NCBI RefSeq assembly: GCF_963924675.1
Contig: NC_089222.1
Location: forward strand, 115,831,316-115,895,315
Length of the DNA: 64,000 nt
Direction of reading: 5' to 3'
DNA from: Phocoena phocoena
Lineage: Eukaryota > Chordata > Mammalia > Artiodactyla > Phocoenidae
The notes below the pieces were generated by a model. It saw nothing but the letters and a program-made list of their open reading frames with translations, made no database searches and was not told the DNA's origin. Shown piece after piece: positions 25,863 through 36,830 of this stretch (position 1 is the stretch's first letter; each line of letters begins with the position of its first letter). The position numbers and the translations under genes were made by a program.

Positions 25863-28800
25863 CTCTCTTTTTTTTTCATTGTATCAACATCACCTTTTGG
25901 AGATACATTATCAAATGCGTATATTTCAGTAATGAAAGAAATGCCTAATGCATCCAATACATTACTCCAATAAAAATATCTCAAGATGATGTAAATAGAA
26001 TAGCATTAATGCAGTTACTCTACAAAAATAGTTTGTAGGAAAAATCTTTTCCAAGACAAGCTTTATAGACAGTAACTATCAGTTTTTTCAAATGTGTTAA
26101 AGTTTTTGAAACTTTTTGTCTCCCTCACACATGAAATGCTACCACATGTAACGGGCTTTTCCTAATCACTGGGAAAGCTCCTCTCTATTTAGGAAATAAG
26201 TTTTCTAAAAACGACATTGAAAAGCATGTCTTGTGTGTTTGCCTTCCACAATTATCAATACTATTAAGATAATAAGCATCAGAGAAAGTATAATTCATGT
26301 TCTGTCTGAGGTGAACACACACACAAATCTGCTATCTCTGGTAAATCTACATTTCTCTCTCTCTCTTCTTTTTTTCTTACAGCTAACTCCCAGACTAACG
26401 AAGAAAACATGATTTATTTAACTTACACACTTTTATAATTTCACATATTTATATGAGCTACCCTGAATTTTACATTCTTATTAAATTATCCAACTTCGGT
26501 TACAGACTATGGAGACATATTATGATGCCTCCTTTGACAGGAGGTTTTTATCCTTTGATTTGGACAGGTAGACACATTTTATTTTCATTTTCCAGACAAT
26601 ATTAAACAAATTACTACTCTACTTTACAGGTGCCATTGATGACTAAAGAAGGGATAGTGCTGGATATAAGTTCTATTAACCAGGCATTTGTCATAGTGAA
26701 AATCCGCTGGGGAAGAACTGCGCAAGGATTGCTGCCAAGTCTGCATTAGGAAAATGAGGGAACCTGCTACAACACCCCCTAGTGCAATAGCTGGGAAATT
26801 CATTACTAAAATGTAGTAATCATCTTGCAAAAGTACCAGCATTTTGCACACATTACCTCCTGCAGATTGAAGTGGGAATAACTAAAAGAAAAAGGGTAAT
26901 GATGGTCCGGGGAAATTGAATTTTCAGCGCACTTATCTTCTGTGTCATTCTATTTGCATGAGAACAATGTTAGCCACAGATATTACAGGACCTAATGAGA
27001 ACAGGAGCCTCGCCCCGATGGGTAGGAGCCAGGATGGGTGTGGATGAAACCAATCTATCAATGAGATTTTAAAAGGTGCAATAGTCCCTGCCTTGCTAAG
27101 AACCCGTGTGGGTGGGCCTTCCATCTGAGGAGAGAAGAAATTAAGAATGATGACTTGAGAGAGTTCAAAGCACACTCACCTCTCTGTCAGCTGGCCCTTA
27201 ATGATAACGTACTACTGCTTTCCTTAAAGAGCTTCATGTCTTATTCAGGGTAAATGGTGAAAATGTGGCATTTTAGAGTCCATGATGTGTTTTTCTATTG
27301 ATGCTGTCAGTGTGACCAGCCGCTAAAGGAAGAGTTGTTTGTCAGTTCCCATTCTCTTTAGTGATTCATCAAACAGTGGCAGTTCATGCATACAGTATCA
27401 GAAGAGGAATAAATAACTTAACAGCTCCATACTGAACACTCACATATTTTATTAAGCTGCCACCAACACCAGGGCAATTCAGCATGTCGGAAGACAAACG
27501 CCTCTAGGGGAGTCTCTGAGCACATACTTTTAGTTACAAGCTACTACCTGCTACAATTATTTATTGTTGAAATATGAAAACATCTTTTGAGTTGCAAAGG
27601 CTAGAGATGCATTTTATCCCTTGGCCCTATTCTTTATGTCATGAGTAAACTAGTAAAGATATTCATTATTAATGTATTCAATTTGTAAACCACTTTTCCT
27701 CCAAAGAATTCAACTTGCAGTATCCCCAATTACATAAGTTAACTTATCTCATATGGTGATCCGTCTGCTTTTCACATGGTAAGCTGCATTAGTGCCTGAG
27801 TGGTAGCTCTCTAAATCATAGCTATTTAAGACCAAGTAATAGTCTTCAAACATCAACAGCAGAGGACATTCCCATGTAGGTTGGATAGACCATAGAGAAA
27901 GTTTCCAATAACCACTTTGGTTATCACCAAGCTCTACCCAATGTTGAAATGGGGTTACTAGGGGTCCTGGCATGTGTCCAATTCATACACTGCATGTTGC
28001 CAATTTAAATCTTTTTCAAAGTTTTCACTGTTAACCATTTTCACCCCTGGGTCAGTCTGCAGGAAAACAATACATAAGTATAATTTCAGTGACTGTATTT
28101 ACAGGCTAGGCAATTTGAATGAGATTATTTTTATACTAGAACTTTGAGTTGTATTTCATATGTTTCCCTTATCTTTTTTACATATTAAACAACTGAATTA
28201 TGAAGGCTTGGCTAAAGGCAAGGCCAATCATGGCTACATTTCAGGATTTCCTCTGTGTACTTTTATTGCCTCTCTCCCACAACTCCCATAAGAATTTTAG
28301 TAAATATCTACTCACTGAAATTTAATATCTAAGTAGCAATGTTTATTTCCCAGAATCAAATACAGTTAATCTCTAATATAGAAACAAACTGTGTCCCAAA
28401 AGCTCATTCAGAATTGGTTTTAGAACACAGAATGCAATTCCTCATAAGCACTAGTTTTATAGTATAGCGAAGCAAGGCTGTTCAAATCAACTCATGACCA
28501 ACATGCCAAAAACCAAGCGCACAGCGTCTTCACCTGTTACTAATCGCTAACAAGTCCCCACTTCTTGGACTCCAACAGCCTTCAGGGTTACCATATCCTT
28601 TTCAATGGGAGTAGAGCAGAAGTCTAATAAGAACTGCTTTGCAAGCACGCAGAAAGCAAGAGAATTCTCTTCCAATTATAAACTTATGTTTCTTTCTTTG
28701 GCAATCCTATCTGGGAATTGGAGAATCATTGAGCTTCCATAATGAAATAAAATAAAACTTTTAGCAAAGGACACTGAAATTAAACTTACTTCACAGTAAG

Positions 28801-29005
28801 AACATTCAATCAATTTTTAGACAGTCAAATTTCGTTGGGGATGCTAATTGCTACGTCTGTTATCCCTTGCTTAGTAAGTTAGAATAAAGCATTGAATTAT
28901 TTACTTATCCTACTTTAGTGGCCAGAAATAAGTGAGTCAAAGCAGAATAAGAAAGACATTAGGTGCTTGTTATATCTTTGGACTACAAGAGTTATAACAA
29001 CATCG
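25863..29005. other. Unique sequence, no gene seen
   Basis: No repeat was named here. The block at about 26690-27150 is less AT-rich and holds several CpGs outside any SINE, so it may be a conserved non-coding element. Minus-strand frames at 26624-26851, 26945-27175 and 27749-27973 have no recognisable motifs. Confidence 0.45.
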
Positions 29006-29009
29006 TTTT

Positions 29010-29160
29010 TAGTATTCATTGTGCATCAAAATCTTCTGGAGGGCTTATTAAAACATCTATTGCAGGGCTCCATCCCAGAGTTTCTGGTTAGGTAGGTCTG
29101 AGGTGGGGTCCAAGTGAGGTTAATGCTGCTGGTATGGCAACCACACTTAAGGAACCATTG
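29010..29160 (+). mobile_element. MER5-type hAT-Charlie DNA transposon remnant
   Basis: The sequence 'tgtgcatcaaaatcttctgg ... ccagagtttctggttaggta ... ggtctgaggtggggtcc' ending with 'caaccacacttaaggaacca' follows the near-palindromic layout of MER5-class non-autonomous hAT elements. It is diverged and no 8-bp duplication could be defined. Confidence 0.55.
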
Positions 29161-29174
29161 ATATTAAAGAAAGA

Positions 29175-29365
29175 GTACAGACTAATTTAGAGACAGAAGC
29201 ACTCTATTCAAATCCAGGGTTTTTACTCACTAGTTAGCTTAATTCTTGTAAGTTCTAATGAATCAATAAAAAGGAATACTAAACACCAGCACAAAGTTGT
29301 GAGAATTAAATTGAGGTGTTATAAAATAAAAAACCTGAAATATTACAGGAGCTTAATAATTTTAA
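29175..29365 (+). mobile_element. MIR-like SINE remnant
   Basis: MIR-like order of 'tcaaatccagggtttttact', 'ttcttgtaagttctaatgaa', 'gttgtgagaattaaat' and 'acaggagcttaata'. Strongly diverged. Confidence 0.5.
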
Positions 29366-29599
29366 GACTGTATTGCATAAACACTACTGAAAACTTTGAA
29401 AAAATCTGTTATAATTTCTTACATCAACCTGCAATATATAGGAAAATGTTTTTTCAGTGAATTTCTAATGATTTGATATGTGTGACAATTGATTTAACTA
29501 ACAATGATTTCCCAATGTCATAGGTACATACATCAGTACATTTATAACTCAACCAGGCAGTGAATGCAAAACCAGTTGACATTTGGGGTGCAACTAAAT

Positions 29600-29644
29600 T
29601 GGCAATTGATAACAATTGCCATCAATTAAATTGACATCAATTTA
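29600..29644. repeat. Two adjacent short palindromes
   Basis: A perfect hairpin sequence with 9-bp arms and a 4-nt centre (tggcaattg / ataa / caattgcca, 29600-29621) is followed by a second with 8-bp arms (taaattga / ca / tcaattta, 29627-29644). Both are built on CAATT/AATTG words. Confidence 0.85.
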
Positions 29645-30059
29645 ACTTTGGAAATATGCAAAATTATTTATATGCATGAAGATACAATCTTACATTTAAC
29701 ATGATCTCAACATCAGATGTGACTGTATTTTCAACATATCTTCTAGCCTACATCAACCATCTCCCAACTCCTTCCAAAGTAGAGCCTACCTTTACCTTCT
29801 CAATCAATCCAGAAGGACACACAATTTATGACAATACTGGAGGAGAAAACTAGGAAGAAACTAGGAGATCTTCATTCCATATTATTTATTCTTTATGCTT
29901 TCAAGGTCATGATCCCAATTATTTATGGTCTCTGATAAAAAACGGTGGTTAAGATGACAATTGTGCTAAAATGATATTGAGGAGGTGATGCTTCACTTGC
30001 TTCTAGGGTTACTGAAATATTTTAGCAAACTGGCACTTGTAGGCATTCTGCCTTGATTT

Positions 30060-30600
30060 TAAAGGCATAGAAACTATTAGATAGAGGTGACAGGGTGAGA
30101 CTGACACTTTAAAATGACTCTGGCTAAAATATGGAAAATAGAATGAACACAGTACAGAGTGGATGCAGGTGGGTCATTTAGTAGTTCAGGTGAGAAATAA
30201 TAATAGCTAGACTAGGATGTTACAGGTGGGGCAGGAATAAACAGGATCAACTAAAGATAGATCCAAAAAGTAATAGCATGCTGTAGTAATTCTTGGATAT
30301 AAAAGGAGGAAGAGAATGGTGTCATGCGTACAGGAAAGTTATAAGTTAAGTTTCGGAGATGCTGAGCTGAAAAGTCTTTGAGACACAGAAAGGAAAGTCA
30401 AGTAAGCAATGGGCTATATGGATAGAGCTCAGAAGGAAGGTCTAGACTGAAGGTGGAAATTTGCACACCATCTAGAAAGAGTGGCAATAAAAGCAGTTAA
30501 CCAGCAGGTGGGAGCTCCTAGAGTAAGAAAAGTAGAGGGCTCTAAATAAACTGAGATGGATTGAAATGAGCTGTAAATAGACCATGAAGGAGAGGTCAAA
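30060..30600 (+). repeat. Ancient interspersed repeat, family unassigned
   Basis: The run of purine-rich phrases ('aaaatgactctggctaaaat', 'gtagttcaggtgagaaataa', 'ctagactaggatg', 'aaaggtctagactga...') matches in order a common mammalian repeat whose other copy is at 35630-36560. The name could not be recalled safely. A (CAAA)n run at about 30608-30632 ends it. Confidence 0.4.
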
Positions 30601-30865
30601 GAGGTAAAACAAACAAACAAATAAACAAACAAAAACACAAGGAAGTGCTAGGTCATGGAAGGCAGAGAAGACAAGTGTTTTACGAAGGTAAAAGGAGAAC
30701 AGTTAACAATGTCAAATGCTTCTGAGAAGTGAAATAAAGTGAAGACTGAAAAATATGCAGAGGGTTAACAGCATGGAGGTAACTGATGATTTGCACAAGA
30801 ACAGTTTTAGTAATCAGACCTGTATCCAGATCACAGTGTGTTAGTTTCCACTAAAAAAACTACCA

Positions 30866-31368
30866 TGTGTGTTAGCTTCCTATTGCTACCGAAACAAATT
30901 ACCACAAATTTACTGACCTAACAGAGTTTATTATCTTAGACATCTTTAGGATGGGAGTTTGACAGGCGTCTCACTGAGCTAAAATGAAGGTGCTAGCAAA
31001 GTTTCTGGAGGATCTTTTGGGAGAATCTCTTCCCTTGCCTTTTCTAGCTTTGAAAGGCCACCTGTATTCTGTGGCTACAGGCCACTTTCCTCTGTCTTCA
31101 AAGCTAGCAACAGTGAGTCAAGGGCTCACATTAAATGACTATAATTCCTTCTTCTGCCTCCCTCTTCCACCTTTAAGGACCCTGTGATTACACTGAACCC
31201 ACTTGGATAACTCAAGATAATCTCCCTATTTTAAGATTAGCTTAATCAGCAACCTTAATTCTATCTTCAAACTTAATTCCCCATTTGCCATGTAATCTAA
31301 CATAGTCACAATTTCAGGGGATTAGGACATGGTCACATCTGATGGCCATTATTCCACCTTCCATATCA
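30866..31368 (-). mobile_element. MLT1-type LTR (ERVL-MaLR), solo, minus strand
   Basis: On the minus strand the sequence begins 'ggaaggtggaataatggcca', continues through 'accatgtcctaatcccctga', 'acatggcaaatgg', 'agggagattatcttgag' and 'gtaatcacagggtcctta', and ends with 'aatttgtggtaatttgtttc' and 'aataggaagctaac'. This is the internal order of an MLT1 (B/D-like) LTR. It is non-coding, and no internal retroviral region flanks it. Confidence 0.7.
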
Positions 31369-31799
31369 AAGTCATTTAACATTTATTGAGCACTGACCAT
31401 ATGTCCAATAATCTCCTTCATTTTCCCCAAAACAAGTCATTTTAAAATACACACTTTGAGGAGACACTTTGCTAGGTAAATCTCTTTTCTATTTTAACTT
31501 ACAGAAATATATGTCATTAGCTGCTCTTTCGCTGTACATATTTACTGTTTCTTGATTATTTCTTTTATGTCCCACTGAAACAAGGTCAAGAAAGAAAAAC
31601 ACATGGTTAGAAAATGATAGGAGATACTTTAAATTATGTGTATTGTTTCAAGAGAAAATTCATTAGGAATTTAAAGTGTAGATTATGTTCTCAGAATTTT
31701 TTTGAAGTTTGATCCATTATATTTATGTTACAAATCTACTGAGAAGGAAATGCTTTGCTGCCTTAGATAGATAGGTAGACAGACAGATAGAGAAGATTC

Positions 31800-32855
31800 A
31801 AATTTAAAACTTTTGTGCCTCAAACAATTCCGCCAATAAAAGTTAAAAAACAATGAATAGAATGGGAGAAAATATTTGCAAATCAAATATGTTATAATGA
31901 ACTTTAATCCAGAGTATATAAAGAAGTCTTACAACTCAACAATAAAAAGACACAAAATTCAATTAAAAACTTGGCAAAAGATTTAAAGAGATGTTTCTCC
32001 AAAGAAGATGTACAAATTGTCAATAAACACATGAAAAAAATATTCAACATCATTAGCAATTAGGGAATACAGATGAAAACCAAATCAATATCACTTATAC
32101 CTACTAGGATAGCTGGAATCAAAATGATGGATAATGACAAGTGTTGGCAAGGATGTGGAAAAACTGGAATCCTCATACATTGTTAGTGGTTTTGGAAAAT
32201 GGTGCATCTACTTTGTAAAACAGTCTGGCAGTTCCCTCAAAAATTAATAATAGAGTTTATATATGATCCAGTAATTCAACTCCTAGATATTTACTGAACA
32301 GAAGTGGAAATAAATGTCCAAACAAAAACCTACACATTAATAAAGTGTTATTTATAATAGTCAAAAGGTACAACAACTCAAAATTTTACCAACTGATGAA
32401 TGGAAAAACAAAAAGTAGTATATCCATGCAATGGGATATTATCTAGCCATAAAAATATATAATACTAACACACGCTACAGCATGGATGAACCTCAAAAAC
32501 TTTTTACCAAGTGACAGAAGCTAGACAAAAAGGGTCAAGCTAAGTGAAAGAAGCCAGACCAAAAAAGCCAGTATATATGATATATTGTACTTCCACTTAC
32601 CTGAAATGTCTAGAATTGGAAAATTCATACATACAGGAAATAGATTAGTGGTTGCCAGAGACTGGGGCCAGAAGTGAATGGGCTGTGATAGCTAATCAGT
32701 ACTTCCTTTCCGAGATGGGGACAATATTCTAAAACTAGACAGTAGTAATGGTTGCACAACTGTGAATATATTAAAAATCACTGAATTGTACTTTAAAAGG
32801 GTGAATGTTATGGTATGTGAATTATATCTCAGTAAACTTGTTATAAAAAATAATT
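31800..32855 (+). mobile_element. Old LINE-1 fragment: ORF2 C-terminal part and 3' UTR
   Basis: The left part parallels the end of ORF2 in the young L1 at 55770-56450 (compare 'tgggagaaaatatttgcaaa' and 'acatttctccaaagaagatg'). It contains the degraded equivalent of the terminal region ('tgaatggaaaaacaaaaagt', 'gcaatgggatattatctagc'). It continues into a different, older 3' UTR ending in 'gaattatatctcagtaaac'. No frame is open. Confidence 0.75.
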
Positions 32856-32924
32856 CATGGAATAAAGAGTAATACTAATACCTATTTTCTACACATTTAA
32901 TAAATTAGAAGTGTCACATCAATT

Positions 32925-33898
32925 CTAGAGCAATGCTTTTCAGTCTTTAATGTGCCTCCAATCACCTGAGGATCTTTTAATTTTTTTAAATTTTTATTGG
33001 AGTATAGTTGATTTATAATGTTGCGTTAGTTTCAGGTATATAGCAAAGTGAATCAGTTATACATATATCCACTATTTTTTTTTAAGATTCTTTTCCCACA
33101 TAGGCCATTACAGACTACTGAGTACAGTTCCTTTTGATATACAGTAGGTTCTTATTAGTAATCTATTTTATATAGAGTGGGGCGTATATGTCAATCCCAA
33201 TCTCCCAATTTATCCATCCCCCACCTTATCCCCTGGTAACCATAAGTTTGTTTTCTACATCTGTGACTCTACTTCTGTTTTGTAAGTAAGTTCATTTGTA
33301 TCCTTTTTTTAGATTCCACATATTAGTGGCATCATATGATATTTGCCTTTCTGGGTCTGACTTACTTCACTCAGTATGACAGTCTCTAGGTCCATCCACG
33401 TTGCTGTAAATGGCATTATTTTGTTCTTTTTATGGCTGAGTAATATTCCATTGTATATATGTACCACATCTTCTTCATCCATTCATCTGTTGATGGACGT
33501 TTAGATTGCTTTCATGTCTCGGCTATTGTAAATAGCGCTCCAGTGAACATTGGGGTGCATGTATCTTTTTGAATTATGGTTTTCTCCAGGTATATGCCTA
33601 GGAGTGGGATTGCTGAGTCATATAGTAGTTCTAATTTTAGTTTTTTAAGGAACCTCCATACTGTTCTCCATAGTGGCTGTACCAGTTTACATTCCCACCA
33701 ACAGTGTAGGAGGGTTCCCTTTTCTCCACACCCTCTCCAACATTTATTGTTTGTAGATATTTTGTTGATGGCCATTCTGACTGGTGTGAGGTAAGATTCT
33801 GATCTAGTAGGTCTGGGGTGGGATCTAATATTCTGCAGTTGTAACATGCTCATGGGTGATGCGGATGCTGCTTGTTCTAGGGGCACACTTTGAATAGC
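32925..33898 (+). mobile_element. MER5-type hAT remnant split by an L1 insertion
   Basis: The left piece (about 32925-32976, 'cctccaatcacctgaggatc') and right piece (33793-33898, 'aagattctgatctagtaggtctggggtggg ... gatgctg ... cacactttgaatagcaag', described here in parts) read as one MER5-like element interrupted by the minus-strand L1. About 30 bp expected in the middle of the MER5 consensus is absent, so a small target deletion may have accompanied the insertion. Confidence 0.5.
32977..33792 (-). mobile_element. 5'-truncated LINE-1 3' end, minus strand
   Basis: On the minus strand this is the C-terminal region of L1 ORF2 (about 33510-33792) followed by a 3' UTR ending 'ctatactccaataaaaat' and an A-rich tail. 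It parallels 56000-56280 of the full-length L1, and its 3' end belongs to the same broad lineage as the L1 piece at 45977-46114. The Cys/His-rich C-terminal motif (CGEKG ... LLHCWWEC) is intact in the frame at 33512-33886. I could not define a duplication at its ends. Confidence 0.82.
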
Positions 33899-33907
33899 AA
33901 GCTCCTA

Positions 33908-34220
33908 GAAAGGCACTGTCCAATATGGCAGCCACCGGCCATATATGGTTATTGAGCATTGAAAGGGGGCTAGTTTGAATTAATATGTGTTGCAAGTGTA
34001 ACATAGCCCTGGACTGAAAAGACTTAGCATGGAAAAAAAGAATTTAAAGTATCTCATTAATAACTTACACTGATTATATACTGATACAAAATTTTGGATA
34101 TTGTGTTAAATATTACTAAATTAATTTCACCTGTTTATTTTTACCTTTCTAATATGGCTCCTAGAAAACTTTAAATTACTTACGTGGTTTACATTATATT
34201 TCTCAGAGCTATCCTAGGGT
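33908..34220 (+). mobile_element. MER58-like hAT-Charlie non-autonomous element
   Basis: The left end 'ggcactgtccaatatggcag' and right end 'tatggctcctagaaaacttt ... acattatatttctcagagct' are roughly inverted versions of the MER58-type termini. The interior 'agaatttaaagtatctcatt ... taatttcacctgtttatttt' fits the same family. The assignment is from memory. Confidence 0.5.
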
Positions 34221-35625
34221 ATTTTCTCAGTATCATCAACTGTGTTGCTGAACTTTAAAGGCCAAGAGTTATCGGTATCAAGAAGGTTGTTAATTGTCAT
34301 CATCTGTAAACAGGCAGGCCATAGTTGTAGCACAAATGTACTCTGCTGAATGAATACAAAGGATAGACAACAGGAATATACCCAAAATACTATTGTACAG
34401 TGATTCTAAGAAGTGCTACCAAAAGCAGAAGAGTAGGAGAAGATTATTTGAAATGCACATCTTCAAATAATGTGATATGACTGAGGACTGTGCTGATGCT
34501 ACAGTACTAGAAAGTACATATACCATAGCATAGCAAAGTCAATGGACAAAAACAAAATCTAAAGAACAGAACTTAAATGGGAGAGATTTTGTGAAAATCA
34601 AGAATATATTCATGGTCAATGATAAATTTTATGTATATGTACCATGGAAAGGCCCAACTGGTATTGCTTAATTTCTTCAACCTCACCTAAATATGCCAAT
34701 TGCAATGCAAATTTTAAAGTAAGACATAAAAGAAAATGCCATTATTTTGCGCTGAGCTGAGCATGGAAAATTAAAAAAATATATTTTTCACCTATTTAAG
34801 GTGCATTGGGTACTTATATCAGTAAATAAGCATAAAATAGAAATACTTGAGCATTATCACAAACTTAGTCAAAGACAACCTGAACAGCAAATCAAAGTGT
34901 GGTCTGTCAAAATAGTGTATGCTGACAGATAGCTGTCCACATAAAATTATGCTAGAGATCCGAAAGAGAAGATTCACAAAGCATTCATTCTGGCAAATTG
35001 GATGAATGAAACCTTGAGGTTGTAGCTGATTGCAGTCTTCTTACGGTCAAAATGGTCCAGAGTAAAGGTAGAAAACCAGGCAAAGAGAAAAAGAATATTA
35101 ATTCACCTTCCATTAAAATTTTTTTTTCCTTTGCTTTAAGACTTCAGACCATTTTGAAAGGCACTCAGTGAACTAAGTAATATTGTACCTAAACACATAA
35201 AGTCAGCGCCAAAATTAACTTTCAATGCAAAACAAAGTAATAATTTTAAGTTTATGTGCAACCCAAACTCAATGATTACACATGTATGAGGTATACTCAC
35301 TAATCAATTTTACTACAAAAAATAAATGACCCCTAAAATTGCAGGTATATAATACTATCCTGATACACTTGGAAAAGGTAACCTAATATGCAAGGCATAT
35401 TAAGCAATTAATGCCAGTAATATATAAAAATTTCTCACTCTGAGAACTGATAGAGAGGAAGATGTATGCTGCATTGAGTGGGCATAATATGGAACTTAAT
35501 GTAGCCTGGGGGGAAAGAGGAGGATAGTCAATGCAGGCACCCCTGGTGTGACTTTGAGCTGACATGAAAGATAAGTAGAAGTTACATATGTGTCTATGGA
35601 ATTAAAAAAACATTACAAGCCAAAG
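34221..35625. other. AT-rich sequence, no gene seen
   Basis: No exon or nameable repeat was recognised. The sequence has several A-rich runs and may hide an old L1 or DNA transposon, but I could not show it. Confidence 0.5.
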
Positions 35626-35629
35626 ACCG

Positions 35630-36560
35630 CATGTGCAAAGGCTCTGGGGCAGGAGGAAGCTAGATGAATTTATAGAACTTAAAATATGAGGCTGAACCAT
35701 AGAGAGAAAGTATAATTAGGAGAAAATAGGTGAGAATCATCCAATGTAAGTCCTTTTAAACAATAAGAAGCCAATGAAAGGTATTTAATCCGTATTTCAT
35801 TTTGATAAATCATTGAGAATGTAATAAAGAGAAAAATGAATTAGAAATTACAGTAGCGGGCTTCCCTGGTGGCGCAGTGGTTAAGAGTCCGCCTGCTGAT
35901 GCAGGGGACACAGGTTCGTGCCCTGGTCCGGGAAGATCCCACATGCTGCGGAGCGGCTGGGCCCGTGAGCCATGGCCGCTGAGCCTGTGCGTCCGGAGCC
36001 TGTGCTCCGCAACGGGAGAGGCCACAACAGTGAGAGGCCCGCATACCGCAAAAAAATAAATAAATAATAAGTAACTACAGTAGCCAGGTGAGATATGATG
36101 GTTGTTTGATGGAAATGAGAGAAGTGAGATCATAAGAGAGATTTTTTAAAGGTAAAATCAATAGGACTTGGTTCTGGATTAGATTTGGGGGCTAAGAGAG
36201 GGAGTCAAAGAGCATAAGTAAATGAAGGCCATTTTTTGGGCTAGAGTACCTGAAGAGGGTCCTTTTGGATGTTGAGAGACATCGTTAGTAACATTTTAGA
36301 CATTTTGAGTTTGAAGTGCACCTGAAGCATTTAAGAATAATTGTCAAATACACAGTTGAAAACATGGGCCTGTAGCTTAGCAGAATGGCCTACCTCAGAG
36401 ACATAAATTTGGTAGTAATTTGCAGACAGGTTATAATTAAAGCCATGTGTACAGATGCAATAGTTTAGGAAGCATGTACAGGTTGTAAGAAGGACTCAGA
36501 ACTGAGGATTAAGGGATTCAACATTTTAATAACCTTGTATAGAAGAACATTCCTGCAAAG
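35630..36560 (+). repeat. Ancient interspersed repeat, family unassigned, split by a SINE
   Basis: Phrases 'catgtgcaaaggctctgggg', 'acaataagaagccaatgaaa', 'cagtagccaggtgagatatg', 'aatcaataggacttggttct' and 'cattttgagtttgaagtgca' occur in the order of a common mammalian repeat, also suspected at 30060-30600. The SINE at 35858-36069 interrupts it. Confidence 0.42.
35858..36069 (+). mobile_element. CHR-2-type SINE, full length
   Basis: The forward copy runs from gggcttccctggtggcgcag to gcataccgc and a tail of A7 followed by (TAAA)n. The duplication is imperfect: agaaattacagtagc (35843-35857) and agtaactacagtagc (36070-36084) differ at 2 of 15 positions. The body has 'gtggttaagag' in place of the more frequent 'gtggttgagag'. 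Confidence 0.92.
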
Positions 36561-36664
36561 GAGAAGAAGGAAAGACCAGAGATGTTAAAAAAAAAGAAAA
36601 AGAAAAAAACCAAACCGAACCAAACAAAAAACTATTTCTCTGTTTACCTTACCTGGAATAAAAA

Positions 36665-36830
36665 TAATCTTCTCTGATGGGAAATTCCTATTTATCCCTG
36701 AAGGCCCAGATAAATTACTACTTTATTTCTGTGGCATGTTCTTAACCCACTCAGCTTCACTGTACATTTGTATACATAATTCTACTTTGGCTCATATACT
36801 ATTGTAATAAATTTTTTATGTTCTTATATA
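36665..36830 (+). mobile_element. L2 LINE 3' fragment
   Basis: The 'atttatccctgaaggcccag' to 'gtacatttgtatacataatt' and 'catatactattgtaata' order resembles the L2 segment seen at 7725-7850. Confidence 0.45.

Noticed and set aside
35877..36059. A recurrent 'conserved protein' of about 60-75 residues containing a PPADAG...GSCPG motif, appearing at many positions on both strands
   Set aside because: All occurrences coincide with CHR-2 SINE copies. The GC-rich SINE body has few stops in several frames, so the apparent protein family is a shadow of the repeat.
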